From Candidatus Bandiella woodruffii (lineage in GTDB: Bacteria > Pseudomonadota > Alphaproteobacteria > Rickettsiales > Midichloriaceae): a stretch of 64,000 nt of DNA. Both the position numbers and the translations under genes were made by a program. The notes beneath the pieces are model-generated. The model saw nothing but the letters and a program-made list of their open reading frames with translations. It did no database searches and was not told the origin of the DNA. The stretch is from NCBI RefSeq assembly GCF_034359465.1, contig NZ_CP110820.1:798501-862500 (forward strand). The letters run 5' to 3'. Shown one piece after another: positions 55,874-64,000 of the stretch (within the stretch, counting starts at the first letter, position 1; every line of letters starts with the position of its first letter).

Positions 55874-56252
55874 TAATTTTCTTTATCTCTTGATCAACCG
55901 CATTTTTTACAATGGTCGGCAGGTTTTCGTTGAGCCATTTTTTCAACTCAGGCTTTAAAAGCTCTATAACTAGTTCGTTTACTGTTAGGTCTTTACTTTG
56001 TTGATGAATTGGCTTTTTATTCTTTGACGGATCAGACGACACCACATCTGTTAAATCCAGTGTATCAAAATTTACATTTTTAAGCTTATTATCAATTAAA
56101 TAGTCCTTAATATCATCCAACTCTTGGGTAACTTTTCTATTGTTATTCAAATTTAACCTCTGTTTTTTGCATAAACGCTCAATTTGTACATACGATACTT
56201 CAAAAATCAAAGGTCTGTGACACGCCAAAATACACTGTGACCTGAGAAGCAT
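55863..56252 (-). CDS. PopZ-like (DUF2497) polar organizing protein, end supplied by IS-B
   Basis: The C-terminal region NELVIELLKPELKKWLNEN followed by LPTIVKNAVDQEIKKI is the conserved PopZ/DUF2497 helical oligomerisation domain, and LDLTDVV about 45 residues earlier is the second family motif. PopZ forms a pole-anchored network that holds the chromosome origin in alphaproteobacteria. The last residues and stop (TEC, then TAG) come from the IS-B terminal repeat, so the native C-terminus has been trimmed by a few residues at most. The N-terminal MEEILASIRRI-type motif is not visible, so the true start is uncertain and the gene could also be 5'-truncated. Confidence 0.7.
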   Translation of the reverse strand: MLLRSQCILACHRPLIFEVSYVQIERLCKKQRLNLNNNRKVTQELDDIKDYLIDNKLKNVNFDTLDLTDVVSSDPSKNKKPIHQQSKDLTVNELVIELLKPELKKWLNENLPTIVKNAVDQEIKKITEC

Positions 56253-56426
56253 AATTTCAAATGACAGCCCTTGAAATTATTTGGAGTATGTCCGCAATAT
56301 CTTTTAATTATTATCAGCATTGTCGTGTTTAGTCTAGCTTATTTCTGTTATTTAAGAATTGCTATAACAAAAAAAGCCCCCTTTAAACTATTTTATTGTA
56401 TTTGTACATATTGTTGAATGACACAG

Positions 56427-56455
56427 TTGACTTTTGCTTGCGCAAGTAGTATAGT
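56427..56455 (+). promoter_or_regulatory. Strong sigma-70 type promoter for the deaD leader
   Basis: TTGACT, a 17-bp spacer and TATAGT make one of the best promoter matches in the window. The spacer contains the perfect palindrome CTTGCGCAAG, a possible operator. Transcription would start near 56462, about 210 bp before the helicase start codon. Confidence 0.6.
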
Positions 56456-56461
56456 CCCGTT

Positions 56462-56673
56462 TCACTAATCTTGCTGCGCACATAGCTTCGTTTGTTTATA
56501 GGTTAATGGGTTTATAGCAGGTGTTGGGAATGTGTTATCAATTTAACATTAAAACAAACGTCCTGCGGCCTTTTATAAAAGATGGTTGCAGTTTTAATAA
56601 CAACCACTACTACATTCGAGAGTTATTTTTTACATAGCTGCCTTATGTAATAGCTTTTTATATAGGGTATCGT
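56462..56673 (+). promoter_or_regulatory. Long structured 5' leader of the DEAD-box helicase gene, or a small RNA
   Basis: If the promoter at 56427 is used, about 210 nt of untranslated RNA precede the helicase. It can fold: GCAGG (near 56517) with CCTGC (near 56571) enclosing TGTTA/TAACA, and GGTTG/CAACC near 56583-56606. No open frame is seen. Long leaders are common in cold-shock helicase genes. I could not match it to a known small RNA. Confidence 0.4.
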
Positions 56674-57885
56674 ATGCAAAATTTTACATCACTAGATCTG
56701 CCTGACTCTCTGCTTAGTTCACTTAAAAGGTTAGGATTCACAACACCCACGCCGATTCAGGCTAAAGCAATTCCAGCAGCGCTTGAAGGGAAAGATATAA
56801 TAGGTTCAGCTCAAACAGGAACTGGGAAAACCATGGCGTTTTTGATCCCAGTAATTGCCCAGCTTCTGTCATCAAGCAACAGCAAGGCGTTAATAATGAC
56901 GCCAACCAGAGAACTTGCTGCCCAAGTGCAGAAAGTTATGGATGAGCTTCTTGTTGGAATGGGGAAAATTTCTTCTGTTTTGTTAATAGGTGGGGCGCCA
57001 ATATTCAAACAAATGCAAAAACTTAAGAGTAATCCACGCATGATTGTTGGTACTCCTGGCAGGATTACGGACCATTTAATTCGTAAAAGTTTAACATTAA
57101 AAAACATAAGCTTCCTTGTTGTTGACGAGTCAGACCGCATGTTAGATATGGGGTTTAGTATTCAACTTGATAAGATTGTCGAGTATCTGCCTAAAGAGCG
57201 TCAAACATTAATGTTTTCTGCTACTTTTTCTCCAGAAGTTTTGTCTCTATCTAAGAAATACTTGTCTAATCCCGAGCGCATCTCTGTTGGGGAAGTGAAT
57301 AAGGCTGCTCAACATATCAAACAAGAGACGCTACATACAAATGGCACTAAAAAATATGAGGACTTAATTGCAGAACTAGATAAAAGAGATGGTTCTATAC
57401 TTGTTTTTGTAAACACCAAAATCGGTGCTGCTAAATTAACAGAGAAACTGGCAAGAAACAATCATAGCGTTGCAACTTTACACGGAGACATTGAACATCG
57501 CAAGCGCGAACGTGTGATAGGTGAATTTCGTGCAGGAAACTTCAGAATTATGGTTGCCACCGATGTTGCTTCTCGTGGCCTTGATATCTCTCACATCAAG
57601 CATGTAATCAATTATGACATACCAAGAAGCCATGAGGATTATATTCATCGCATAGGCAGAACTGCAAGAGCTGAGAGCACAGGAACAGCGCTGAACTTTA
57701 TCTTGCCGGAAGAAATAAAGAAATGGAAAATCATTGAGCGTTTAATGAATCCAGGCAGCAATCCTGTAGCCGAGGGTAAACACATGAAGAAGCATTATAA
57801 TCCATCGAAACGCAAACCTGGAAAGAAGAATTACACCTTCGCAAAACCAAGCTTTCCAAAGGCAAAGAGGACAAGTCATGCCTAG
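56674..57885 (+). CDS. DEAD-box RNA helicase (RhlE/DeaD type) with DESD motif
   Basis: The 403-residue ATP-dependent RNA helicase has a Q motif (GFTTPTPIQAKAI), motif I AQTGTGKT at 46-53, PTRELA, GTPGR, motif II DESD in place of DEAD, FSATF, HGDIEHRKRERV, and motif VI HRIGRTARA. A short Lys-rich tail (KRKPGKKNYTFAKPSFPKAKR) can hold RNA. Such helicases unwind structured RNA in ribosome assembly and mRNA decay. The third residue of motif II is Ser rather than Ala, which is unusual but conserves the Mg-binding acids. Confidence 0.93.
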   Translation: MQNFTSLDLPDSLLSSLKRLGFTTPTPIQAKAIPAALEGKDIIGSAQTGTGKTMAFLIPVIAQLLSSSNSKALIMTPTRELAAQVQKVMDELLVGMGKISSVLLIGGAPIFKQMQKLKSNPRMIVGTPGRITDHLIRKSLTLKNISFLVVDESDRMLDMGFSIQLDKIVEYLPKERQTLMFSATFSPEVLSLSKKYLSNPERISVGEVNKAAQHIKQETLHTNGTKKYEDLIAELDKRDGSILVFVNTKIGAAKLTEKLARNNHSVATLHGDIEHRKRERVIGEFRAGNFRIMVATDVASRGLDISHIKHVINYDIPRSHEDYIHRIGRTARAESTGTALNFILPEEIKKWKIIERLMNPGSNPVAEGKHMKKHYNPSKRKPGKKNYTFAKPSFPKAKRTSHA

Positions 57886-57897
57886 CAAATTTACATA

Positions 57898-57926
57898 TTG
57901 ACTAAGCTATGCTATTTTTGTTATAT
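57898..57926 (+). promoter_or_regulatory. Probable promoter for the small gene at 57960
   Basis: TTGACT is followed after 17 bp by TTATAT (TATATG one base further), ending 34 bp before the ATG. It lies directly behind the helicase gene. Confidence 0.5.
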
Positions 57927-57959
57927 GATGAGTGAATGTAATTTTTAATTTTTAGTATT

Positions 57960-58163
57960 ATGGCAGTAAAAAAGGGTTCCAAAAATAACGTCAGCAACCG
58001 CGGTAAAGGTGCAGAATTAAAGAAGTTAGATGGCAAAACAGTCAAGCCTATATTGTATAAAGGCGAAAGGTTAGGGCATGGGAATTATATGGCAGCAAAA
58101 TTTGAGGATGGTAAGCTAGCAAGAGATGGAGAAGGTAGACCAATTCCTTACCAAATGGTTTGA
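57960..58163 (+). CDS. Small conserved basic protein of unknown function
   Basis: The 67-residue product is Lys-rich at the N-terminus (MAVKKGSKNNVSNRGKG) and ends with LGHGNYMAAKFEDGKLARD then GRPIPYQMV. I recall short proteins with the GHGNYMAA...PIPY pattern in other proteobacteria, including Legionella and relatives, but no function is known to me. It has its own likely promoter. The following 218 bp up to hemD contain only a short frame (LPDVEDKLADVITY before a stop near 58371) that I cannot assign. Confidence 0.75.
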   Translation: MAVKKGSKNNVSNRGKGAELKKLDGKTVKPILYKGERLGHGNYMAAKFEDGKLARDGEGRPIPYQMV

Positions 58164-58381
58164 TATACTGCCAAAAATCCAAAATCTAGGTCTTTTTAAT
58201 TGCTCTATTATACCTTACTAGAGGAGCGCATAAATTTAGCATCTTCTCTCTGTTGTGTCCTACTCACGTTGCAGATAGCGCAGAGTGCCTTTGAGATTTA
58301 TTGATAGAAAATGGTGACACTTCTAATTTGCCAGATGTTGAAGATAAGTTAGCAGATGTTATTACTTACTGATACAATAAA

Positions 58382-59062
58382 ATGACTATACTACTGACAA
58401 GGCCTTATGCTCTCTCTATAAACTCAAAACATCGTCTACTAATGCTTGGTAAGAACTCGGTGATTATTCCACTTATAAAGGTACAAAATATAGATATTCA
58501 AGTTATGGACGATAACTACGATGTAGTGATTCTTACTAGCCAAAACGCCGTTCATGCTGTTGAAAAAAGTTCCTGGATTAAGCGCAAACCTATATTTGTT
58601 GTGGGCAATAAAACCAAAGAAAAATTGCTTCAAATAGGCTGTGGCTGTGTCATGTCGAGCAATGGAACTGCACGTAATTTAGAGGAAACAATCGTAAATA
58701 ACGTATCAAATACATTAAGAATACTATATTTGTCCGGTGATTATACCTCTTATGATTTGGACATTAAATTAAAATCAAGGGGGTATGATGTTACAAAAAA
58801 AACTGCGTATCGAGCGAATGCTGTTCAATCTCTTTCAAAACAGGAAATTGGTGTAATGAACACATCCGATACAATTCTTTTTTATTCTCCCAGAACAGCT
58901 AGTGTATTTACCAAGCTTGCATGGCAGTATAGTTTAAGGGGTAATGATAAAGTCGCAATTTGTATAAGCAATAATTGCGCTTCACTTATATCCGAATTAG
59001 TTTGGAAAGAGATTAGAATCGCAAATCGGCCTAATGAAAAAGCAATGTTTGCACTATTGTGA
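58382..59062 (+). CDS. hemD: Uroporphyrinogen-III synthase
   Basis: HemD cyclises hydroxymethylbilane, the HemC product, with inversion of ring D. The 226-residue protein shows the weakly conserved family pattern: N-terminal ILLTRP, VVILTSQNAVHAVE near residue 55, FVVGNKTKEKL, ILYLSGDYTSYDL, YRANAV, and ILFYSPRTASVF near residue 165. HemD is poorly conserved, so the call depends on this series of motifs. Its stop overlaps the miaA start (59059-59062), so the two are coupled. Confidence 0.9.
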   Translation: MTILLTRPYALSINSKHRLLMLGKNSVIIPLIKVQNIDIQVMDDNYDVVILTSQNAVHAVEKSSWIKRKPIFVVGNKTKEKLLQIGCGCVMSSNGTARNLEETIVNNVSNTLRILYLSGDYTSYDLDIKLKSRGYDVTKKTAYRANAVQSLSKQEIGVMNTSDTILFYSPRTASVFTKLAWQYSLRGNDKVAICISNNCASLISELVWKEIRIANRPNEKAMFALL

Positions 59063-59955
59063 TGCTGGATTTAAAAAAAGTCGAAGGTAAAATAATATGC
59101 ATATATGGACCAACTGCGTCTTCTAAATCCAAATTGGCAATAGAGTTTGCTCAGAAAATTGGCGGGGTCATAATAAACGCGGACTCAATGCAAATATACA
59201 AAGATGTACCAATTCTAACATCTCAACCAACCGAACATGAAAAAGAAGCTTTAACACACCAACTTTATGGGATGGCTAACCTAACAACAAAATTCTCAGT
59301 TAATGAGTGGTTGAAACTTGCCATAAATCAAATCAACGCAACAAGAAAACTCGGATTATCACCGATATTAGTTGGGGGAACGGGGCTTTATTTTTTAAGT
59401 TTAATTAGGGGGATTGCTGAAATTCCGCAGATAGAGCAAACCACAAAAGATTATGTAAGGAGTTTAGCCGCAAAATCGCCCCAAGTTGGGGTGCATAAAA
59501 TATTGATCGATTATGATTCTGAACTTGCTCAAAAGGTTTCTCCAAACGATACAGTAAGGGTGTTAAGGGGGCTTGAGGTTATGATCCAAACTGGTAAATC
59601 GATTTTAGAGTGGCAGAAAAATAACGCAAAGTTTTTTGCTGAAACCGAATTTTTTAAAGTTTATCTTTGTCCGCCAAGAGAAAAGTTGTATTCAAATATT
59701 AATCAAAGGTTTCTTCAGATGTTAACAAAAGGTGTTGAGGATGAAGTACGAGCTGTCTTTGTTAAACATGAGTACCAATCAATAGTACCTAAAATCATAG
59801 GTCTGTCCACTATCAGAGACTATATAATGCATCAAAAAGATTTAGGCACTATGATAAATGAGGTGCAGAAACTCACACGCAACTATGCTAAAAGACAGTA
59901 CACATGGTTTAATAATCAGCTAAAACATGATGTAGTGGTTGACAACATATTTTGA
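59059..59955 (+). CDS. miaA: tRNA dimethylallyltransferase
   Basis: MiaA isopentenylates A37 of tRNAs that read UNN codons. The 298-residue protein has the P-loop GPTASSKS at 17-24, INADSMQIYKDVPILTSQPT, VGGTGLYFLSLIRG, NDTVRVLRGLEV and RNYAKRQYTWF. The P-loop has Ser22 where the family nearly always has Gly (GPTASGKS), a notable change next to the catalytic Lys23. An IS-C copy is inserted 12 bp behind the stop. Confidence 0.94.
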   Translation: MMLDLKKVEGKIICIYGPTASSKSKLAIEFAQKIGGVIINADSMQIYKDVPILTSQPTEHEKEALTHQLYGMANLTTKFSVNEWLKLAINQINATRKLGLSPILVGGTGLYFLSLIRGIAEIPQIEQTTKDYVRSLAAKSPQVGVHKILIDYDSELAQKVSPNDTVRVLRGLEVMIQTGKSILEWQKNNAKFFAETEFFKVYLCPPREKLYSNINQRFLQMLTKGVEDEVRAVFVKHEYQSIVPKIIGLSTIRDYIMHQKDLGTMINEVQKLTRNYAKRQYTWFNNQLKHDVVVDNIF

Positions 59956-59967
59956 ATATCAATTCTA

Positions 59968-60801
59968 GATAGTGTCGTCATGAGATTTGTGGTATAATAT
60001 GAAAGAAAAGATAAATCAGGAGTAAAAATGGATTTAGGGCTACATAGGCATGATATAACAGATAATATGTGGGATTTGATAAAGGATCATTTACCAGGAA
60101 GGGAAGGTACGTGGGGAGGTTTGGCACATAATAACAGAGGATTCATTAACGCAGTATTTTGGATATTAAGAACAGGTTCTCCCTGGAGAGATTTGCCTTC
60201 AGAATATGGAGGATGGAAAAATACACATAAAAGATTTTGCAGATGGAGAGACAAAAGGATATGGGAGGCTTTATTGGAGATATTTGTGAAAGAACCTGAT
60301 ATGGAATGGTTAATGATAGACGCAAGTCATAGTAAAGTGCATCCACATGCTTCAGGTGCAAAAGGCGGCAATCAAGATATGAGTCGTACAAAAGGGGGCT
60401 CAATACAAAGATTCACCTTGCCTTGGATTCACATGGTATGCCACTCAAAGTTATTGTCACAAAAGGCTCAGAAGCTGATTGCAAGCAGGCTGTTAATCTT
60501 ATTGAAGAGATGAAAGCTGAGTACTTACTAGCCGACAGAGGGTACGATGCTAATTACATAATTGACCATGCCCAAGAATTGGGCATGAGAGTTGTTATTC
60601 CTCCTAAAAAGAACAGAATCACCCAGAGAAAATACGATAAAGATTTATACAAAATAAGGCATATTGTAGAAAACACCTTTCTTCATCTTAAAAGATGGAG
60701 GGGAATTGCAACCAGATATGCTAAAAATTCAGCTTCTTTTCTTGCCGCAATTCAGATTAGATGCTTATCTCTTTGGCTTAAAATCTCATGACGACATTAT
60801 C
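59968..60801 (+). mobile_element. IS-C copy C5, complete, at a host-gene border
   Basis: This 834-bp copy has ends GATAGTGTCG and CGACATTATC, flanked by TA. It is the only IS-C copy in the window that is not inside another IS. Confidence 0.95.
60028..60791 (+). CDS. IS-C transposase (two frames)
   Basis: Frame A starts at ATG 60028 behind CAGGAG, and frame B ends at 60791. It carries one substitution (NNRGFINA in place of NNRRFINA). All catalytic motifs are present, with the AAAAGGGGG junction intact. Confidence 0.85.
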
Positions 60802-60863
60802 TAGCTCGACAACTAACTTTCCCGTAAAACTGAATTTAGATGGCATGAGTTTTGGACAATGGT

Positions 60864-60913
60864 AAAAAAAAGTAAGTTCAGTCTCGCACTTGCGCGCAAG
60901 ACTCTAAGACTTG
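60864..60913 (-). terminator. Probable terminator of the rpsM-rpsK-rpoA-rplQ operon
   Basis: On the minus strand AAGTCT pairs with AGACT/ACTT around the inner perfect palindrome CTTGCGCGCAAG and is followed by eight T residues (60864-60871). It lies about 100 bp behind rplQ. Confidence 0.5.
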
Positions 60914-61008
60914 GAATTTACTATCAAACCTATAGTATATAGGCAGAAGAAAAGCAACTTTTCAATCTATCAAGCTGCACTTAGATACCACACAATAGAA
61001 TGTTGTAA

Positions 61009-61371
61009 TTATTGTTGGTCGACAAATTGTATAAGAGCCATAGGAGCACAATCTCCTTGCCTAAACCCAGATTTTACAATTCTTGTATAACCACCGTTTC
61101 TATCTTTATACCTAGGAGACAAAACTTTAAGTATTTTATCAGCTTCCTGCAATCCGCCACCGAGTTTTGATATAACCATTCTTCTAGCGTGTAAAGAATC
61201 GTTTTTGCCAGCAGTTACCAACTTCTCAACCACTGACCTAAGGTCTTTTGCTTTGGGCAAAGTTGTGGTAATTTGCTCATGGTTTATCAAAGACTTGCAA
61301 AGATTTCTTATTAAGCTTGTTCTATGAGCACTTCTCCTTGAAAATTTTCTTTTGCTTTTTCTATGTATCAC
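61009..61371 (-). CDS. rplQ: 50S ribosomal protein L17
   Basis: The 120-residue protein has the L17 start KSKRKFSRRSAHRTSLIRN and TTLPKAKDLRSVVEKL, then the C-terminal strand TRIVKSGFRQGDCAPMALIQF. It is the last gene of the alpha operon, 15 bp behind rpoA. Confidence 0.97.
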   Translation of the reverse strand: MIHRKSKRKFSRRSAHRTSLIRNLCKSLINHEQITTTLPKAKDLRSVVEKLVTAGKNDSLHARRMVISKLGGGLQEADKILKVLSPRYKDRNGGYTRIVKSGFRQGDCAPMALIQFVDQQ

Positions 61372-61386
61372 TAGTTTTACCCAAAA

Positions 61387-62424
61387 TTAGTTATTGTCTT
61401 CAATATATGTTTTTGCTAATTCTTCCACATTTTTTGGTGGCCAATCTTTTATTTCCATGCCGAACTTTAGCCCCATTTCTGCTAAAATATCTCTAATTTC
61501 ATAAAGAGATTTTTTCCCGAAATTAGGGATTTTTAACATTTGAGTTTCAGTTTTTGTGACTAAATCTCCAATATATATTATGTTATCATTTTTTAGGCAG
61601 TTTTGCGAACGTATGGATAACTCCATATCACAAACCTTTCTCAGTAAGTTTAGGTCGAAAGGAACTACCTTCTCTTTAGGTTTCTCCACTTCTTCGACTT
61701 CCCTAAAGTTAATGAAAACTTGTAGCTGTTCCTGAAATATCTTAGCAGCGAAAGCTAATGCTAAATCACTCTTAATCGCGCCGTTTGTTTCTATAGTAAG
61801 AAGCAACTTATCATACTCGGTTTTAGAACCAACGCGACTATTTTCTACTTTAAACGAACATCTCAAGACAGGAGAAAAGATTGAATCTATAGCTATGAAG
61901 TTGCTTCCGTAACTGAAGTCTTGCTGTTCACTTGCAACCCTATACCCCTTCCCAGATGTTACTATAAACTCCATTTCCAATTTGGTTTCTTTAGTAATAT
62001 TACAAATTACTAAGTCTGGATTAGTGATTTGAAATCCATCGGACACCTTTATCATACCTGCAGTCACTGGACCGCTTTTAGAAACACTTAAAGTGAACTT
62101 TTTATTGTCGAATCCAGCGCTTCCACTAATGATAACCGATTTTAAATTTAATATAATTTCAACAACATCTTCTTTGACTCCTTCAATTGTTGAATATTCA
62201 TGCTCCACACCACTGATTCTAACAGCGGATATTGCAGTGCCTTGTAATGAAGACAGCAATATTCTTCTTAATGCATTACCAAGCGTAACACCGAATCCCC
62301 TCTCTAGAGGTTCTATACTAAAAACACCAACATTATCTGTAGACTTTTCCACAGAATAGCTTGCTGGTTTTATTAAACTAACCCAATTCAAAGAAATATT
62401 TGCCCCTTGTGTCGCTTCCTGCAT
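61387..62424 (-). CDS. rpoA: DNA-directed RNA polymerase alpha subunit
   Basis: The 345-residue subunit has an N-terminal dimerisation domain (ERGFGVTLGNALRRILLSSL, EDVVEIILNLK) and a C-terminal domain with helix-hairpin-helix (LSIRSQNCLKNDNIIYIGDL, KIPNFGKKSLYEIRDILAEMGL) that contacts UP elements and activators. It lies between rpsK and rplQ in the standard order. Confidence 0.98.
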   Translation of the reverse strand: MQEATQGANISLNWVSLIKPASYSVEKSTDNVGVFSIEPLERGFGVTLGNALRRILLSSLQGTAISAVRISGVEHEYSTIEGVKEDVVEIILNLKSVIISGSAGFDNKKFTLSVSKSGPVTAGMIKVSDGFQITNPDLVICNITKETKLEMEFIVTSGKGYRVASEQQDFSYGSNFIAIDSIFSPVLRCSFKVENSRVGSKTEYDKLLLTIETNGAIKSDLALAFAAKIFQEQLQVFINFREVEEVEKPKEKVVPFDLNLLRKVCDMELSIRSQNCLKNDNIIYIGDLVTKTETQMLKIPNFGKKSLYEIRDILAEMGLKFGMEIKDWPPKNVEELAKTYIEDNN

Positions 62425-62441
62425 TTAAATACCCTGATAAA

Positions 62442-62834
62442 TTATACTCTTCTTCTTTTAGGTGGTCTAGGACCATTGTGTGGGATTGGGGTGATATCCT
62501 TAATGACCGTAAGGTTAATTCCCGTTGAAACTAGCCCCCTTATTGCTGACTCTCTTCCGTTACCAGCTCCTTGTATTTTGACTGACATGGTCTGCATACC
62601 AAACTCCAAGGCTTTTTTTCCAGCTATCTCCGCTGTTATTTGCGCTGCGTATGGAGTAGATTTACGAGAACCTTTGAAGCCATTACATCCAGCTGAAGAC
62701 CATGCTATTACAGCTCCATGCAAATCCGAGATGGTTACTATAGTGTTATTAAAGCTTGCCAATATATGTGCAATCCCAATAGTTACGTTTCTTTTTTTCT
62801 TGTTAGCTGTGCTAGATGTAGTTTTTTTATTCAT
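62442..62834 (-). CDS. rpsK: 30S ribosomal protein S11
   Basis: The 130-residue protein has [42 protein letters not shown] and the C-terminal [18 protein letters not shown], all diagnostic for S11, which binds 16S rRNA on the platform. rpsM precedes it by 19 bp. Confidence 0.98.
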   Translation of the reverse strand: MNKKTTSSTANKKKRNVTIGIAHILASFNNTIVTISDLHGAVIAWSSAGCNGFKGSRKSTPYAAQITAEIAGKKALEFGMQTMSVKIQGAGNGRESAIRGLVSTGINLTVIKDITPIPHNGPRPPKRRRV

Positions 62835-62853
62835 ACCTAATCTTTATTTCTAA

Positions 62854-63231
62854 TTATTTAGCAACTTTTTTCTTGCCAGCAATAGCAATTGCTTTACCTT
62901 TTCTTGTTCTTGCATTGGTATGCGTTCTTTGTCCACGTACAGGCAATTTCTTCACATGTCTAATGCCCCTATAGCATTTGATATCGATAAGATCTTTAAT
63001 ATTCATAGAGACTTCCATTCGCAAATCACCTTCAACAGCGTACGAAGAGTCTATAACCTCTCTTAATTTCCTTACTTCTTCGTCAGAGAGTTTCATAACC
63101 CTTAAATTTGGGTCTATGTTTGCTTTTTCGCATATATTCATTGCTCTATGGTTACCTATGCCATAGATATACGTCAAAGCTGTACTAACTTTCTTGGATG
63201 TCGGGATGTTTACACCTGCTATACGCGCCAC
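62854..63231 (-). CDS. rpsM: 30S ribosomal protein S13
   Basis: The 125-residue protein starts [15 protein letters not shown] and contains [37 protein letters not shown], diagnostic for S13, which bridges the 30S head to the 50S subunit. Upstream there is thiL rather than secY and adk, so the ribosomal superoperon is broken here. Confidence 0.98.
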   Translation of the reverse strand: MARIAGVNIPTSKKVSTALTYIYGIGNHRAMNICEKANIDPNLRVMKLSDEEVRKLREVIDSSYAVEGDLRMEVSMNIKDLIDIKCYRGIRHVKKLPVRGQRTHTNARTRKGKAIAIAGKKKVAK

Positions 63232-63346
63232 AGAAAAACCTCTTTATAATATTATTAGTAGTTTCGATTTTAAGGATTCTATAGATTTAAATCGCTAAGT
63301 CAAGCACTGAAGTTAAATTTTTGGGGCTACTGAAGAAATTTATGGA

Positions 63347-64000
63347 TTAAAACTCAGTTGATTCTCCAAAATGTGAAAATGGCTTCAGTTTTTTGTTTTT
63401 CCATAAGCCATTATTTACAAAACAGATACCACTGCCATTTGTGATATACCCAATGCGCTTCATCGGATAACCAAAAATTTTAGCAAAATCTTTGGCAAAA
63501 CAATGGAGTTTTTCAACATCTATCGCACATAAAAGGCCATAATCCTCACCCCCTGTGAGCATGACGTCCATACAGTCAAGTCCTAATATGGCACAATCTT
63601 CTCTGAAAGCAATAGAGGGGTTTAAAAGTTCTAAATCTATTACCCCCTTGGCGTCAGAAGCTTTGCACAGTTTGCGTAAATCAACCAGCAAACCATCAGA
63701 AATGTCCATCATGCATGTTACTGCATCTTGCTCCGCGAGCCAAATCCCTTCCTTTGTTTTTGCTGTTGGGCGCAAAAATGGTTTTTTGTACAGTCCAAAC
63801 TCGCTCAAAGATTTTTCACAGGCAATCAATCCTAGGTGGGCGTAGCCCAACTCGCCAACTACACAAATTATGTTGGTTGGTTTTGCTGTGCACCTATATT
63901 TGATAGCTTTGGTTCTTGCGACCCCAATGATCGTGACACTGATGAATATTCTATCTCTTGATGCGGTTATATCTCCTCCAATAAGTTTAATACCTGTATT
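63347..64000 (-). CDS. thiL: Thiamine-monophosphate kinase, 5' end beyond the window
   Basis: ThiL phosphorylates thiamine monophosphate to the diphosphate coenzyme. The visible 217 residues begin in frame at the window edge with GIKLIGGDITASRDRIFISVTIIG and continue with VVGELGYAHLGL, DISDGLLVDLRKLCKAS, SIAFREDC and LTGGEDYGLL, the PurM-like ATP-binding fold of ThiL. The frame extends past 64000, so a start inside the window (for example TTG near 63850) is not used. Orientation is the same as the ribosomal operon; a 115-bp gap separates it from rpsM. Confidence 0.9.
   Translation of the reverse strand, partial: NTGIKLIGGDITASRDRIFISVTIIGVARTKAIKYRCTAKPTNIICVVGELGYAHLGLIACEKSLSEFGLYKKPFLRPTAKTKEGIWLAEQDAVTCMMDISDGLLVDLRKLCKASDAKGVIDLELLNPSIAFREDCAILGLDCMDVMLTGGEDYGLLCAIDVEKLHCFAKDFAKIFGYPMKRIGYITNGSGICFVNNGLWKNKKLKPFSHFGESTEF

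Overview
The window comes from an AT-rich alphaproteobacterial genome that I infer to be a member of the Rickettsiales. It carries alphaproteobacterial markers (TrcR/DUF1013, a PopZ-type protein, an SdhE domain, CarD, RNase J, an asd gene), a lipid A gene (lpxB) and Pal. The lipid A gene argues against Anaplasmataceae and fits a Rickettsiaceae or Midichloriaceae-like, host-associated lineage. This placement is inference; no rRNA gene is present to test it.

About 18 kb of the 64 kb (roughly 28 percent) is insertion sequence. I recognise five elements: IS-A (IS1 family, about 805 bp, two frames, 9 copies), IS-B (a second IS1-type element with one long frame, 5 copies), IS-C (IS5 family, IS427-like, 834 bp, TA target duplication, 5 copies), IS-D (IS5 family, 1200 bp, 3 copies) and an IS6-family element (one copy interrupted by IS-C plus two fragments). 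They repeatedly insert into each other. Region 11.3-13.8 kb is a three-level nest (IS-C in IS-B in IS-A) with all three target duplications intact. Regions 1.3-5.5 kb and 25.0-29.8 kb are pile-ups, and the latter encloses the remnant of a small lipoprotein gene.

Layout of the host genes: rplU-rpmA-tRNA-Ile and a truncated lipoprotein gene (0.4-1.3 kb); tRNA-Asp and tRNA-Val (5.6-5.8 kb); asd, an exported pentapeptide-repeat protein and an AsmA/YhdP-like giant (6.1-11.3 kb); an active M23 endopeptidase, an NlpD-like degenerate M23 lipoprotein, metG and a fused sdhE-lpxB gene (13.9-19.4 kb); hemC, RNase J and mreB on the minus strand (19.6-23.2 kb); a frameshifted MFS transporter (23.5-24.9 kb); grpE (30 kb); pnp-rpsO-truB and rluB (32.4-36.6 kb); pal and carD; trcR; a CAU tRNA and gltX; an APC permease; a copper P-type ATPase with a DUF3857/transglutaminase-like partner; acpP-fabF; xseA; a DAACS-type symporter; a PopZ-like gene; a DEAD-box helicase behind a long leader; a small conserved protein; hemD-miaA; and the rpsM-rpsK-rpoA-rplQ operon with thiL upstream of it.

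The most unusual non-IS signals are the in-frame SdhE-LpxB fusion and a dispersed, partly palindromic repeat (about 110-170 bp per unit). The repeat reads into LpxB as its C-terminal tail and lies in the same reading frame in front of rluB. It recurs after gltX, after the APC permease and after the AsmA-like gene. It behaves like the Rickettsia palindromic elements, but I cannot assign it to a named family. Homopolymer A-tract variation between IS copies and in the MFS gene points to either decay or transcriptional slippage.
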